A stretch of 64,000 bases of DNA from positions 64,742,175 through 64,806,174 of the forward strand of contig CM055100.1 of NCBI GenBank assembly GCA_029204225.1. The letters run 5' to 3'. The number at the start of each line of letters is the position of its first letter. Positions within the stretch are counted from its first letter, which is position 1. This document shows positions 46,664 through 59,168 of this stretch, in pieces. The translations under genes were made by a program, and so were the position numbers. The notes under the pieces were generated by a model that was given only the letters and a program-made list of their open reading frames with translations, was not told the DNA's origin and ran no database searches. Source of the DNA: Diphasiastrum complanatum. Taxonomy: Eukaryota; Streptophyta; Lycopodiopsida; Lycopodiales; Lycopodiaceae.

Positions 46664-49120
46664 GAATTTGTCGATAGACTCTAATGAGAAAGATGAGTCA
46701 TCAACTTCATTTAAAAAGGAAGTCTTGATAATATTTCAAGCACCGACTTGAGAGGAGTTAGTGAGAATTCCTTGAAATTTGAATTGTGAAAAAAATAATA
46801 TAAAAGATATTTTCAATTTTTCCAAAATGTATGGATTTAGTGTAACTAGCATCAAATGTATTTTGCAAGTTATATTCATGAAAGTCAATTTGGATATTAA
46901 AAAAACCATAAATATTTGTGTATTTTATTGTCTTGGCAATTTTTAGTTTTTTAGTTTTATTAAAAAATTTGTTTTTTTTTTGGACATGATGTGTTAATTT
47001 TTTAGTCAAAATGTATATTTTTTGTATAAACGGTTTTTAATTTTTGTGAAAATTGCATATTTTTGGACAAAAATTTAAAAACTGAAAAAAGGTTACTCTT
47101 TTTTAGAATTTTGACCCATTTCAGAAAATTCGTATTTTTTGTACGTGAATTTAAAAAAAAAATTCTTTGCTTGCCATCTACATCTTTGGAATTTTGTTTA
47201 AGATTTGTTTTTCACCAAATTCCAATTGACTTCGAAAATGCACACTAACCATATAGTAACTTCAATCATTTTAGCTTAGGTATAGCTTTTCTAGATTTTC
47301 ATCCATAGACTTAATGTCCATGCTAGTCAAAATCACATCTTTTTGCTACTTCGGGGAACTTGGCATTATTCAAGTATTGATATTGCTTGTTTTGCGAGAC
47401 TTATGGTATTTTTCAAGTATTGATATTGCGTGTTTTGCAAGACTTATGTGACTTCGCATATAAAATTAAAATAAAAGAACATTTAACGCTTTATGATGTT
47501 AAATGTTTGTAACCAACAAACATACTTAAAATGACCTGTTGTGATGCTAACTTGTTCACGATATGATCATTTTGGTAAAGATGAAAGGCCTTCTCTTTGT
47601 TTACATATGTGAAGTTTCAATGTTCCCTTTAATCTTACAAAGTTGGTGCTCTTGATTCATGAAGGTTGGTTCTAGCAAATATTTGAGACTATTCTTCTTT
47701 AGCCCAAACAATATGAAGCTAATTGACTCTTTCTTGTTGATCTACCTATTTTTTATTGGAAATTGGGGTTTCATATATTTGACTATCTTTGACCATTCAA
47801 GTCTTTGATCTTATAACCTACAATTTGACTTGTTAACTCAAAAGGTTATAACAAACATTTTAAGCTTGTAGTTTGTGTCCTTGAAAACATATAACTTTTG
47901 CGTGCACTAATATGTCTCTTCCATATGCAAATATATTCATGATGTTTTAGTACATGCACCTATCCCTCACTATCACCCGATGTAGCTCTCAAGAAATGCA
48001 TTTCAAGTTTATTCCATCCATGATAAATGTACTAGATTCCATGTTGTCATGTATGCGTACATCATTTTCAAACTCATATTAATGAACCGCCTTATCTTGC
48101 CAAATTCCTACCTACCTTAGCTTGAGTGTTCACATTTTCAAAAAAAAAAATTGTCAAGGATTTCTTGGGGCGTATTCTTGGACCTTGTCAGACGCCATAG
48201 GAACATTTGGATCGAAAGCCAATGTGGGTAAGCAATCTGTGAAAGATTTCAGATCAATAAAGATCTAAATCCATAAAATGATCTTGGGTTAGAAGGACAA
48301 CATATCACCAATCTTGCCAATGTAGAAAAATCAGCATCTACTCTAAGAATGAGATGCAAACTCTAATAGATCTTGATCAAACATTAACCAAAACATAGAA
48401 TAATGTTGATGTCCTTACAATTACAGTATGCTACTATATTTCACACGTGTGGATATGAAAATAGCAACTAATGATCATTCTACACATATAATTGCAAGAT
48501 ATCACAAGTATCGTGCACCAATAGATAGTAGAACCCAAGAGAACCATGTATAAGCATGAATGAGATAAGAGAGAGAGAGAGAGTGATCCCTCTTCCCACG
48601 AGTTACATCCTTTTATAATAGGTCCAAAACCTAAATTGCCACTTGGTTTCCCTCCATAATGAAAACCCTACTATTTTTTAGACTAGATTCAATGTACCCA
48701 ACATTCAAATTTGAATTTACTAAAACTCAAATTATATAGTTTTCCACACTTTCCAAAAGTGTTTATTCAAATGCTTTTAGACTAATATAACTTTAAAATG
48801 TCAAACTCTAAGTCTGATATGAAATTGGCCTCAAATGCCATATAAACAAATGTAACAAATATGACCAAACTAGTTGAATTTCTCACACTCCCTCTTCAAC
48901 TAGTTTTAGCATGGACTTTGATAGCACTCCAAGTGAAGTCCTATGCTTCATGAACAAGTCCTTTCCCAATGTTTCGATTTGGTGAAAAAGCGGCGGGAGG
49001 TCCTGAAACTTTGTTGGTTAGACCTTAAAGTTGACTTTTAGAAGTCTAAATTGCTCTATAAGCTTGTCATTGGCCCTCATTTTGTCATTGGACCTAAGTG
49101 TCCTCAGCAATTTTTGGCAA
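46664..49120. other. AT-rich region, probably including the LTR of the next copia
   Basis: No coding domain was found. TCACACGTGTGG at 48441-48452 and a GA run at 48568-48584, followed by a TATA-like TTTTATAATAGG, may lie in the LTR of the copia that starts at 49121. I could not find LTR ends or a clear primer site. Confidence 0.35.
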
Positions 49121-51695
49121 AATGGTAGGATCGGGGGAATCCGTGCTTGGAGAAGCTAGTAAATTGGATGGGGTATTCAATTATAGCATTTGGAAATTCT
49201 AAATAAAAAGTATTTTCATGGAAAAGGAGCTGTGGGACATTGTCACTGGGGTGGAACAACGGCCAACTACAACTCCAGCCGAGATTCATGCATTTGACAA
49301 AAGGGTGCATAAGGCCTTATCCTTGATAAATTTGTCAGTGAAGGATCATGTCATTGCCCTCATAAGTGAAGCTGTATCAGCAAGAGGTGCTTGGGATGCA
49401 CTGAAGACACAGTTTCAGATAGCGAATCCCTCTCGAATGATGTTTTTGAGGACCAAACTCATAAGTGTTCGCATGGAGGTGTCCTATTCTACACAAATAA
49501 AGGAGTTACAAGACCTGTTGACAGCTATTGGAGAGCCAATAAGAGATGTTGAGCTAGTTCACACAACTATGAATGGCCTATCTGAAAATTTCCAAATGTT
49601 TGCAAGTGGCATTGCTTCGAGGGAGAGGTTACCAACATTTGAAAATCTTCATGGCATCATCCTAGAGGAACAAAGGCGTGAAGTGGTAAAAACTCGACTT
49701 TCCACATCGTAAGATCAAGCAATGCTAGCCAAAGGGAAGCATAAATACAAGAAGCAATCCAAGAAGTCGAATGTGGAGGATGACAATCAAGGATCCACAT
49801 CAGGCAAGAAGAAGAAAGGCAATTGTTTCTACTGCCAAAAGCCTGGACATTGGGCAAGAGATTGTCACAAGAAAAAGGCAGACATTAAGAGGGGCAAAGT
49901 GAAGCAATTGACCAATTTTGATGAGAAAGAAAATGAAAGTGATAACAAAGATCAAGGCACGGCATTTACGACAACATTAGCATCGCAACATTCCATTGAT
50001 CACATGCATTGGTACGTGGACTCAGGAGCAACGAGACACATGACTGACAACAAATTGTGGTTTAAAAACCTAGAGCTTACTGACAATGGAGATGGAGTTG
50101 CGTAGGCGAACGGTGACGAGTGCCAAATTCATGGAGTTGGTGCAGTGCCTATTCAATTTCCCGATGGACATGTGAAGGTAATTGAAAATGTGTTGTATGT
50201 TCCTAGTCTTCAGAAGATTCTTTTATCTATTGGTACAATGACTAATCATAAGTTGAAGTGGAGTTCAACAACAAGAAATGCTAGATCAAGGATGTGAAAC
50301 GAGGTTTTATAGGTTATGATAAACAAACCAAGGGATATAGATGTTATGATCCAGATGGGCTATGTGTGCACATAAGCCGTGATGTCTTATTTGATGAAAT
50401 CCATAGATTTGGGGATGAAGAAAAGGATAATGATGAGCTATGTAAGCTTCTCAAGGAGGATGAAGTAGTTCTACCACCACAAGAATATCATCATGATGAC
50501 AATGAGGAATGTGGTACTCTTCCCACCATAGAGACGAGATGGAGAGTGAGAAACAAATCTATTGGATTGGAAAAGACTAAGATAGTAGGTGACAAAAAGA
50601 AGGAGCAAGATGCACCATGGGATTCCTATTCACCTTGTAGCGGATCACCTCAACGTAAGTTACCTAAATGGTATACTAAACTCATGAGTGACAAGGAAGG
50701 AGAAATTGCCGAACCTAGTAAGGAGGGAGAGTTGTGGCATTCCGCAAGAGAGAGGAAGGAACCTGACAGGATTCAGGTAAGCACTTATGAGTGATATTAT
50801 TTCATCTACTGAACCCTCTTGCTTTGAGGAGGCCAAAAATCGGGAGATATGGAAAAAGCAGATAGTGGATCTTCCAAAGTGCAAAAGGCCCATTGGCAAC
50901 AAATGGGTATACGGGACAAAATACAATGCCGATGGAACTATTGCAAAACACAAAGCAAGGCTTGTAGTGAAGGGTTATGCGCAAAGCAAGGGCATTGACT
51001 ACGAAGAGACCTTCGCTCTTGTGGCCAAGTGGAATACACTTCTCATGATGATTGCTTTGGCGGTGTTATTTGAATGGAATCTACACTAGATGGACGTAAA
51101 GTCCGTGTTCCTGAAGGGTAAGCTTGAAGAAGAACTGTACATGGAGCAACCTGGTGGCTTCATGGTACATGGCATAGAAGACAAAGTATGCAAGCTGAAG
51201 AAAGCCTTATATGGTTTGAAGTAAGCACCATGTGCTTGGTATAGCCACTTTGATGAGCATCTCCTACCTAGAGGTTTGACACGCACTTCTTCAGATTTCA
51301 ATCTTTACTACTTTGCTCATGACTCTAGTATCACATTGATTGTGTTATACGTAGACGACCTCATAATCACAGGAAATGACGATGATTTGATTGGTGCAAT
51401 CAAGATGGACTTATCTTCTAGTTTCGATATGACTGATCTTGGCTTGATGCACTATTGTTTGGGTGTGGAAGTATGGCAAGGTTGCAGTAGCGTCGCACTA
51501 ACACAAACAAAGTACATGAATGAGATTTTGAAGCATTTCAAAATGTGCGATAGCAAGCCAGTATCCACACTTGTGGAGGTTGGTAAGAAACTATCTAACC
51601 AGGATGAGAGTGCACTAGTTTATGCCACTTTATTTTGTCAATTAGTTGGTTCACTGATTTATCTCACAACTACTCGTCCTGACACTGTCTCAGTG
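49121..51695 (+). pseudogene. copia gag-pol lacking integrase, cut in RT
   Basis: ATG at 49121 (MVGSGESVLGEASKLDG), one stop, then a 164-codon UBN2 gag. The knuckle CFYCQKPGHWARDC is intact, and so is protease WYVDSGATRHMT. Then NVLYVPSLQKILLSI. At about 50291 the sequence jumps to the post-integrase motif GFIGYDKQTKGYRCYDP, so pre-integrase and integrase core are deleted. RT has [32 protein letters not shown]-type text and catalytic YVDDLIITGND (about 51345-51380). The match ends at about 51695 in TTTRPDTV; RNase H and the 3' LTR are missing. Only a few stops, so this copy is among the better preserved. Confidence 0.9.
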
Positions 51696-53933
51696 AGGTA
51701 TTGTTGAGTATGGTCTTCCACATAGTAGGTTGCTGGATCGATAGTATTGGGATCAAGATAATGCATAGCTTGTTGTGGAGAAGGTTGGTTAACGACAACC
51801 TGTTGACGTGGTGGTTGGTACTGATTTGGTGCAGTTGGTTGTGGTTGGTATACCTAGTCGTGGTGTAGGCTGTTGTGGAGGGTACGGGCAGTATGCTCGA
51901 TAGATGGTGGGTCTGGGTGCTGCTGGAAAATGGTTTCGCAGTTGAGGGCATTCAGTATGATGTTGTGAGCAGATTGGACACCAGACATTTTCTCGTGCTT
52001 GAAAATATTTCTCAACAATCTGTTTCATGGTGGTTTGGAAATCGTCAGTGAGTTTATCCATATGAGATTGTTGAGCTTTTTGCCAAGTTTCCATTTGATG
52101 CAGAAGTTCAAAAGATTGGGCAACATTTTCAGACTTCGGGTGATTAAGACGGTCAAGATTCTTAGATTTCTTTTCACGATAGTCAAAGTCATCGTCAGAA
52201 CCTTCGTCTTCTTCACGGATAGCATCATTCATCACGTCTTTAAGTTGGTCATAAAGGTCAACTGGTTTTAGTTTGCGGCGGATGTTTCTAGGCAATTTAA
52301 TCAAGAACAGTTTTATGGCTATACATTCAGTGATGTTTTTGTCAACACATTCGACCTTGAGACGTTTAAAGCGCTCAATGTAGTTTCGAACAGACTTGTC
52401 ACGACACATCTTGATATGGGTAATTTGGATGAATGGCCTCTGAGTCAGTTTGGATGGTTTGAGGGCGTCTCTGAGTTAGTTTGGATTTTATGAGGGCATC
52501 TTTGAGAGTGGTCCAAGAAGCAAGATCAAGAGTTTCGAGGTTAAAATACCACTCTTTGGTTGTTCCATATGTCTGGAAGCGAGACTATTTAAATTTCGTC
52601 TTCGTCTTCTTATTCGCAAACAATTGCATGTCTTTGAATTTTCTTTTGCGCGGAAGCTTTTGTAGAATCCTAGACACGCGACTGCACATCACAGAACATA
52701 TTGTATTCTAGCAATTAGGACAGACAGCACAAGACAAGAAGATGCATGAAAATAGAGCGACTGTATTATCTGTTTAATTTCGGAATGACAATCTGCTCTT
52801 TCGTTGTGTTCTGCTCGCGCAGACTTTCATGCACAGCTCTATTGTTCCTAATATTTTTCTGCCTGCTCTACTCACTACGTCTATCTCTCTGTCTCTTACA
52901 GATCAAATATTCAGATTGTTAGTTATGATCCATAAAGGATCATTTATACCTCCACTATGTGGAGTTTACAAGATAGCTAAACGTAGAATCACAAGACTAG
53001 TTAACGCTAATCAGCTAGTTAGTTAGTCTCCTCGTTGCCACTCGTTTCAACTAGGCGTGAAGTCTATGACTCCAAGCCCGTTGAGCTGCCAGCTAGCAGC
53101 ACAAAAGATTTCTCTTCGTTTGTTTCGTAATCTCCCGTTTGCTTTCATTCTTTTCGTTTCTTTCGTAGTTTTTGGTTTGCGTCCCTTTGCGGTTTGCGGT
53201 CTTGGAGGTGTGTTTATGATTCACGAATGATTCACGAATCGTTCATGCTTCGAATCAAGGGACGTTGACTGTCATGAATTGTTCTCGTTCTACCTTCGTT
53301 TCTTGCTCGTGTTGTGACAAAGTTGCAAGAGTTCACCATTTCTAACACTCCTTCTTGAACCTTGCAACTTTGTACATTTAATCCAATTGCCCTTCTTTGC
53401 TTGGCAAAGAGCGGCTTGTCGAGCGGTCTCATATGTCCATGTCTCGTTTCGTCTCATCGACTCGATCTTCTCTGACCTCCCTCTAGACTCTGCTACAGTG
53501 CGAAAGATTCCTCTTTGTTTGTTTCGTAATCTCCCATTTGCTTTTGTTCCTTTCGTAGTTTTTCATTTTGCATCCCTTTGCGATTTGCGGTCCTGGAGGT
53601 GTGTTTACGATTCACGAATGATTCGCGAATCGTTTGTGTTTCGAATCAAGGGACGTTGACTATCATGAATTGTTCTCGTTTGACCTTCGTTTCTTGCTCG
53701 TGCTATGACAAAGTTGTAGGAGTTCACCATTTCTGACACCATAGAGTACCATGGGAAATAGGCGAAGCTTTTCAGTCTCAAAGGTATCTCCATAGAAGCT
53801 GCATGCATTATCAAAGTCTTGGAGAAATCAGACTAGGTTAGATTCTCCATCGTACTTTGGTGCATCAATACGTGAAATTTTTCATTCTAGTCGTGGAGGG
53901 GTTAGATTGGAAGATTCAACACAATCTCGAGAC
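51696..53933 (-). pseudogene. gypsy 3 gag, interrupted by a copia deletion derivative
   Basis: Minus strand: ATG near 53933 (MSRDCVESSNLTPPRLE), SRIDAPKYDGESNLV, LRLFPMVLYG, then a 1.17-kb insertion (52570-53738). Gag resumes with TTKEWYFNLETLDLASW, IERFKRLKVEC, an acidic stretch EEDEGSDDDFD, and a knuckle near 51970 (CPICSQHHTECPQL, with a changed spacing) before a Q/P/T-rich tail. It ends at the copia junction near 51696, so pol is lost. Confidence 0.82.
52570..53738 (-). mobile_element. copia deletion derivative with CCATA target duplication
   Basis: TG...CA bounded and flanked by CCATA at 52565-52569 and 53739-53743. On the minus strand it opens with 234 bases of LTR (53738-53505). Then about 160 bases hold a primer-site-like GTAGCAGAGTC and the last codons of copia RNase H (PLDKPLFAKQRRAIGL). 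A purine tract AAGAAGGAG precedes a full 3' LTR of 774 bases (53343-52570). The first 235 bases of the two LTRs match well. Everything between part of the 5' LTR and the end of pol has been deleted. Confidence 0.85.
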
Positions 53934-54790
53934 ATGATGCAGAGTGTGGAGTAGAGTAACAGTTCAGATGATCAGGGCAGTACTGTACTTGACAAAAAAA
54001 GACAAAAAGGACAGTTTTCTTGCATAATGGAGGGTTTGGACAAATACTGAACTTTTCTACTGTACAAAAATTCGTGGACAATCCGGGTTTTCGTGGACAG
54101 TCAGATAAATCTAACTACAGTACTCGCGAATTTTGACAAGGGGTGCTTTCTGTAAAAATCCTGATTTTTTTATATATTTTTGAAAAAAAAATAGAGATAG
54201 AATTCGCAGAGGGTATAGAGAATTTGTTCTCACTATGGGCGATTTCGTGGTATGACTGGCGAATTCTAATATTGAGGTTTTACTGACAGATGAGAAAAAT
54301 AGTGAAAAATGTGATTTTCTGACAGAAAACAGGCAAAATCTGTGAGATAGAATTTGCGGAGCTGCTGGAGGACTGATTTTTTATAGATCTAGTCTCAGTG
54401 AAGTCAGCGAATTCTAAGACCCAGATTTGATTGAAAAACAGTGGATTTTGATAGTATATTAGGGTGTTTTTAGAGAATCTGAGCAGTGTCAAAATTCGTG
54501 GAGGTGAAAAAATGGAAGATCAGTGTCTGTTATGGCTGCAGACAGACCGACAAATTTTGATATACCTAGTTGGATGAAACAAATGTCACTTGGATCATTT
54601 CTTTCAAAGAAAATGCCCAAGTTGACACTTTTGTTGCTTTCCCTCGGCTTGATAGGTTGCTCTGCAGCTCGTTGAGGACCTGAAAAGAAGGCTCGTGTTG
54701 TGGTTTGAAGGTTAAAAAGCAAGCAAGCATACACACCAACACGGAAGCGAAAAAATGAAAGGAAAAGAAGCTAGGTAGAAAAATCTTAAA
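53934..54790 (-). other. gypsy 3 leader
   Basis: Between the gag start and the primer site. No gene; contains GCGAATTCTA/GAATTTG-type repeated bits. Short frames have no domain. Confidence 0.55.
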
Positions 54791-54808
54791 AAGCGGCAAT
54801 GGCGCCAA
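54791..54808 (-). promoter_or_regulatory. gypsy 3 primer-binding site
   Basis: Minus strand TTGGCGCCATTGCCGCTT, directly abutting the LTR at 54809. Best match of the three to the plant TGGCGCCGTTGCC type. Confidence 0.85.
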
Positions 54809-55645
54809 TGTTGGAAGTATTTCTAGTTTATGCGATGGCTAGATCTACTCACAGGTGTAGTATAGTGTAAAGAGGATCGTCCACCTTTTAAGAATCTATC
54901 AAAGCTTTCAAAATGGAAATAAACAAACAAGAACAGGAGCACCAAGGCTTTCCCATCTAGTGGTCGATACGGAATAGAACTAGCTTGGCTAAGGTTTCCC
55001 AACTAACCAAGATTAACAAAATAATAAGACCTTGCTAAGGCGGTTCCCAACTAGCAAGAAGATTAAACTACTTCTAATTTAACACCCAAAAGGGAGATAG
55101 GAATAATAGATTGCGGCTAACTAAGCAAATAGCGAATAAAACCATGCCACAATATAGAAACCGATGAAAAGGAGACAAGAGAAGGCCCGAGCACCTTCCC
55201 TCAAGCTATGCACCTTTCCAAAGGGAGCACAATGAAAATACAAGATAATAACAAGAGCAATTTGCCATAATCTCAAAGTGTTATTTACATGGCATATACC
55301 TCTCCTTTTTATGGCAAGGAGGGTCTTCCATAAGTATTCACTAACTTATGGGACTAACTTATTTCTAGCCATTCTAGAACTTCTAACTTAGGATTTAGAA
55401 CTTCAAAGTCTCTAACTTAGGAAAACTTAAGACAAATATTTCTAATCTTAAGTTTCCTAAGTCTAAGTTCTAAATCTAAGTTTAAACTATTTTATTATTA
55501 TTTTAAGCTTCTACTCATGGATTACAAAACACATGCCATGGTGGAAGTTTATTGACAAGTACTCATACGTGGGCTTACAAAACACATGCCACGGAGTTTA
55601 ATTTCTTTCTTTTTATTTTTCTCTGTGTTAGCACAATTGCTAACA
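54809..55645 (-). repeat. gypsy 3 5' LTR (837 bp)
   Basis: Plus orientation TGTTGGAAG...TTGCTAACA. The minus-strand start TGTTAGCAATTGTGCTAACA is itself palindromic. No partner LTR in the window. Confidence 0.75.
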
Positions 55646-56690
55646 CTACCGCTTTTGGAAAGCACCTAAGATCATACACAAGAGCTTGAAGACAATGCTC
55701 ACAATGGAGGAAGAAATATAGACAATGATGTATTCATCTCAATGAAACAATACAAAAGTTTCTTCAACCTGATTCTCCATGAAATTCAGCCTAATATAGG
55801 TGAGAGAGATGACTCTCTCTCCTCTCTCTAGAACTTAGGACCCAATTTTAGGGCACCACTAGCCTAAAATAGCCAATTTTGGCCTATATGTCCAAATGAC
55901 ATGATTTTGGTGTCATTTCGAAGCTCTTGAAGTTTGACACTTCTTCAACATAAAATATATACTAAAATAAAAGTATCTAGACCTGTTCCACACGTGTGAA
56001 AGGTCAGATTCAAAACTATGTGCCAAAATTACCAAATTTGGCCTAAAACTAGTCAAGGAAATGTTGATAATTTTTACAAAAAAACTCATAATACAAATGA
56101 AATTTTGCCTCTATATGTAGCTACTCGAAGTAGAGGAGAGCGGAACATGATTGGAGCTCTTCTTTTCCTTCTCAAAATTCTATTGGTTGAGTGACATATG
56201 AGCCCTCAATCTTGATTGGACCATTTTGATAGATTCTAGCTTTTTGATTGGTCACTAGCTCTCATGCCAACACATAGGGACATGTCACACACCAAATCTC
56301 AGCATGACAAATGTCATAAGCCTAACTTGGCTCGAGCTACATCACTTTCTACTTTTGGCCTAATCATGCTCTAAGATGTGTACTTGCCTATCTTGCCAAA
56401 AATGGCCTAATCAACATCTAACATGTGGCTAGATCTCTACTAAAAACTTGAGTACCCCTAACTCAACATAGATCTATCATAGTTAGTCTCTTTTCCACAC
56501 GTGGGAACATGCTCCACGTGTGAGATTTTCTCACAAACAAGAATTTACAAAATATCCAAGCTAGATTTTGCCAAATTTTCACACTCCTCAAAAATTTTCA
56601 CACTCCTCAAAAACTAGCTTGGTAAGGTACTAGATTTTTCAAATTTTCACACTCCTCAAAAACTAGCTTGGTAAGGTACTAGATCAACCA
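55646..56690. repeat. LTR-like region with CACGTGTGA motifs and a tandem duplication
   Basis: CCACACGTGTGA at 55988-55999, CCACACGTGGGA at about 56495 and TCCACGTGTGAG at about 56513. At 56580-56690 CACACTCCTCAAAAACTAGC is repeated in units of about 46 bases. No coding domain. Probably LTR or leader sequence of the copia fragments beside it. Confidence 0.45.
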
Positions 56691-57945
56691 AGGAGCTTGT
56701 GAAACTTTTTGAGTGGATCCTTTGGTATGCATATCATGTAAAAACCAGCCAAGGGATCCTCCATGTAGCAACTTCACCATATCCATGATAGGACTTCTTT
56801 GGTAGAAATCACTTGCCAATTCCATTGAAGAGCATTCCACCAATTTGCCACCATATCCTTGTGTTCCCTCCATCCTTGATGATGATCTTTGACTTGAAAG
56901 CTCCACTTGCAAGAAGATGGCTGCACCATAAAGAGTGAAATATGAGGCTTCCATGCCTCATAAATATCATAAAGATCAAGATCATAAGATGAGCAAATGT
57001 GATGATTATCAAGATTTTCAATTCTAGCTTGACTAGTCCACATACTATGAACTTTTTCCATGATGAATCTAATCTTTAAATCAAACACTATCTTGATCTT
57101 CTTGAGGCTAAATACTTGCTCAAGGATAGTAATTGTCCTTCATGTATGATTCACTTAACCTCAAGAAAAGTTTACAAAACGCCTCACAAAATGAAAAAAA
57201 CATGATTTTTCAAACTATGAGTGACAAACTCATTCTTGCTCTTACTAGATCCAAGAGCATACATTTGATGACACAACCACTTTTTTTTTTCAAAATGATT
57301 TGGAAACATATACAAGCCATCACTGACAAGAAATATGTCCATATAATAGGCATCATATAAGACTAGTGTTGTCTTACTTGAACTTTGAGATGTAGAAATC
57401 TCAATAAAGCAAGATGGTACATCAAGTAATGGAAGAGAAGCATAAGTGAGAATGTTGGAGTAGATACCACCTGAAAATTGCCCCTCTTTGCCAAGTGATC
57501 CACATAGACTTGTCCTTGCCTCTTGAATATCCCCTTGAAACCATGTGTTGAGAAGATCCTCCTCAAGCCTTGGCAAATCTCCATCATGCACTTGGACTTT
57601 TGGTAGACTTGAGAATCCTACCATCATCCTCTTGATTGAGATTAGATCATCCTTACTCCTTATATGCAAAGGAATATTGGAAAAGCATATGGATATAAAG
57701 ATCCCCAAAGTATCAACTATTGCAATCTTCATATCAAGCACCATTGCTAAGAGATACCTCCAATTGAAGTCTTCAAATAAGAAGTCACATGAAATGGCAC
57801 CACCTTTGCTTCTACATGATGAAATGAGATCATCCAAATGAACAAGATAAGAGAATTGATGCTAAGTAGACCTCCTTGGCAATAACTCTCCATGTGCTTT
57901 TGCCAAAGCACCATCTTCATGAGCCCTACCATCTTGGAACATAGG
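56691..57945 (-). other. open minus-strand frames of unknown nature next to copia protease
   Basis: The 217-codon frame 57837-57184 (ISCDFLFEDFNWRYLLAMV, LPRLEEDLLNTWFQGDIQE) and a 104-codon frame 57088-56774 follow the copia protease downstream but show no integrase, RT or RNase H motif. Either they are the poorly conserved region between domains, or non-coding sequence that replaced pol. Confidence 0.3.
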
Positions 57946-58450
57946 CTAAGGTAGATCACTTGCCTTCTCCTCCTTGAGATGACCCAAGCTCCTATTGGCC
58001 ACACTTCCACAAGGATTAGCATCAATCTTGAAAAGATTACCACATCTAGTCCCACTTGCTACCACATCACCATCCCTCTTAACCAAGCAAGCATCTTTTC
58101 CAAAATCAACTTGGAAACCACCATCTAGTATCTTGCCAACACTAATGAGCTTCATAGTGAGATTAGACACAAAAAGTACATCTTTAAGAATCATACTGGA
58201 TTCAACACCAATTGGTACACTACCAATTCCTTTTATCTTGCATTCACCATCAATAGGAATGAAAATAAACTTTCTAGAACCATTGTAAGGTGGAAGATGA
58301 GTGAAAGACTTTTTTGAACTAGTCATATGAGAACTAGACCCACTATCTATCAACCATGAGTTTTCATTTTCAAAACTAGAAGAAGAGTACATAGACACCA
58401 TGAGAGATCCTTCTTGATAACTCTCTTTAGCAAGACTGGCTTGCTTGAGA
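57946..58450 (-). pseudogene. copia protease/pre-integrase fragment
   Basis: Minus-strand frame SWLIDSGSSSHMTSSKKSF (active site DSG intact), IGSVPIGVES, KDVLFVSNLTMKLISVGKI, GTRCGNLFKID, then breaks off just after pre-integrase starts (SLGHLK). Gag is missing at 58450, where sequence leading to the next copia begins. It is the same subfamily as the plus-strand copia at 59.2-61.5 kb. Confidence 0.82.
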
Positions 58451-59155
58451 AATTATTGTTGAAATGAAAAAATTATCCATCTTGAATTTAGGCTTGCTAC
58501 AAATATTGTACCAGGCAAGTATGTTGTTCATAAATGCAAAATGCCAAGTTTGGCCTAGATAAAACTCGAGCTACATGGATATGTCATACCTAGAATAATG
58601 AGTACAACTTGCATATAGATTGTAGACATAGAATCAACAAAATTATGCTAGTAGAAACTCGTGGCAATTCACATGTATTAATTGTAAGTGATCCATAGTG
58701 ACATGCAAGGCATGCACAAAGTGTAATGGACACATGCATGATGATTTGTACATTTCTAGTTAGAACTAGGACACCTGGAAAAAGTTGGTAGAGATTCATG
58801 CATGACATGTGACAAATGTCACATAGACTCTACTTTAGATGTCATTAAATGATGGATGGATGTGGTTCTACCTCGAGCTACCTCAAACTCCATAAATATG
58901 TGTAGCTCTCCTCATAATTTTTTATGAAGAACCAAAGCTTTGCTAATACACTGATATCTTGTACGTTTGCTCATTAATGATTCATTGTTATCATATTCTA
59001 ATGCTTAGCATGCTAGATTGTGGTTAAGCCATAACTTCTGTACTAGATCTTGTTGATCAATCTAGAATCATGTTATTGTGCTAATCATAAAGCTTAATTA
59101 GATCTATCATACTTGTGGATCTTCCCCACACGTGTGAATTTTGGAAATTTTGTCA
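58451..59155 (+). repeat. 5' LTR of the plus-strand copia (start uncertain)
   Basis: Ends TTTTGTCA at 59155 directly before the primer site. CCACACGTGTGA lies 18 bases from its end (59126-59137). The left end is assumed at the junction with the preceding fragment. Confidence 0.55.
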
Positions 59156-59168
59156 TGGTATCAGAGCC
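59156..59168 (+). promoter_or_regulatory. copia primer-binding site
   Basis: TGGTATCAGAGCC immediately after the LTR CA end. A leader of about 750 bases with another CGCACGTGTGA at 59340 separates it from gag. Confidence 0.93.
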
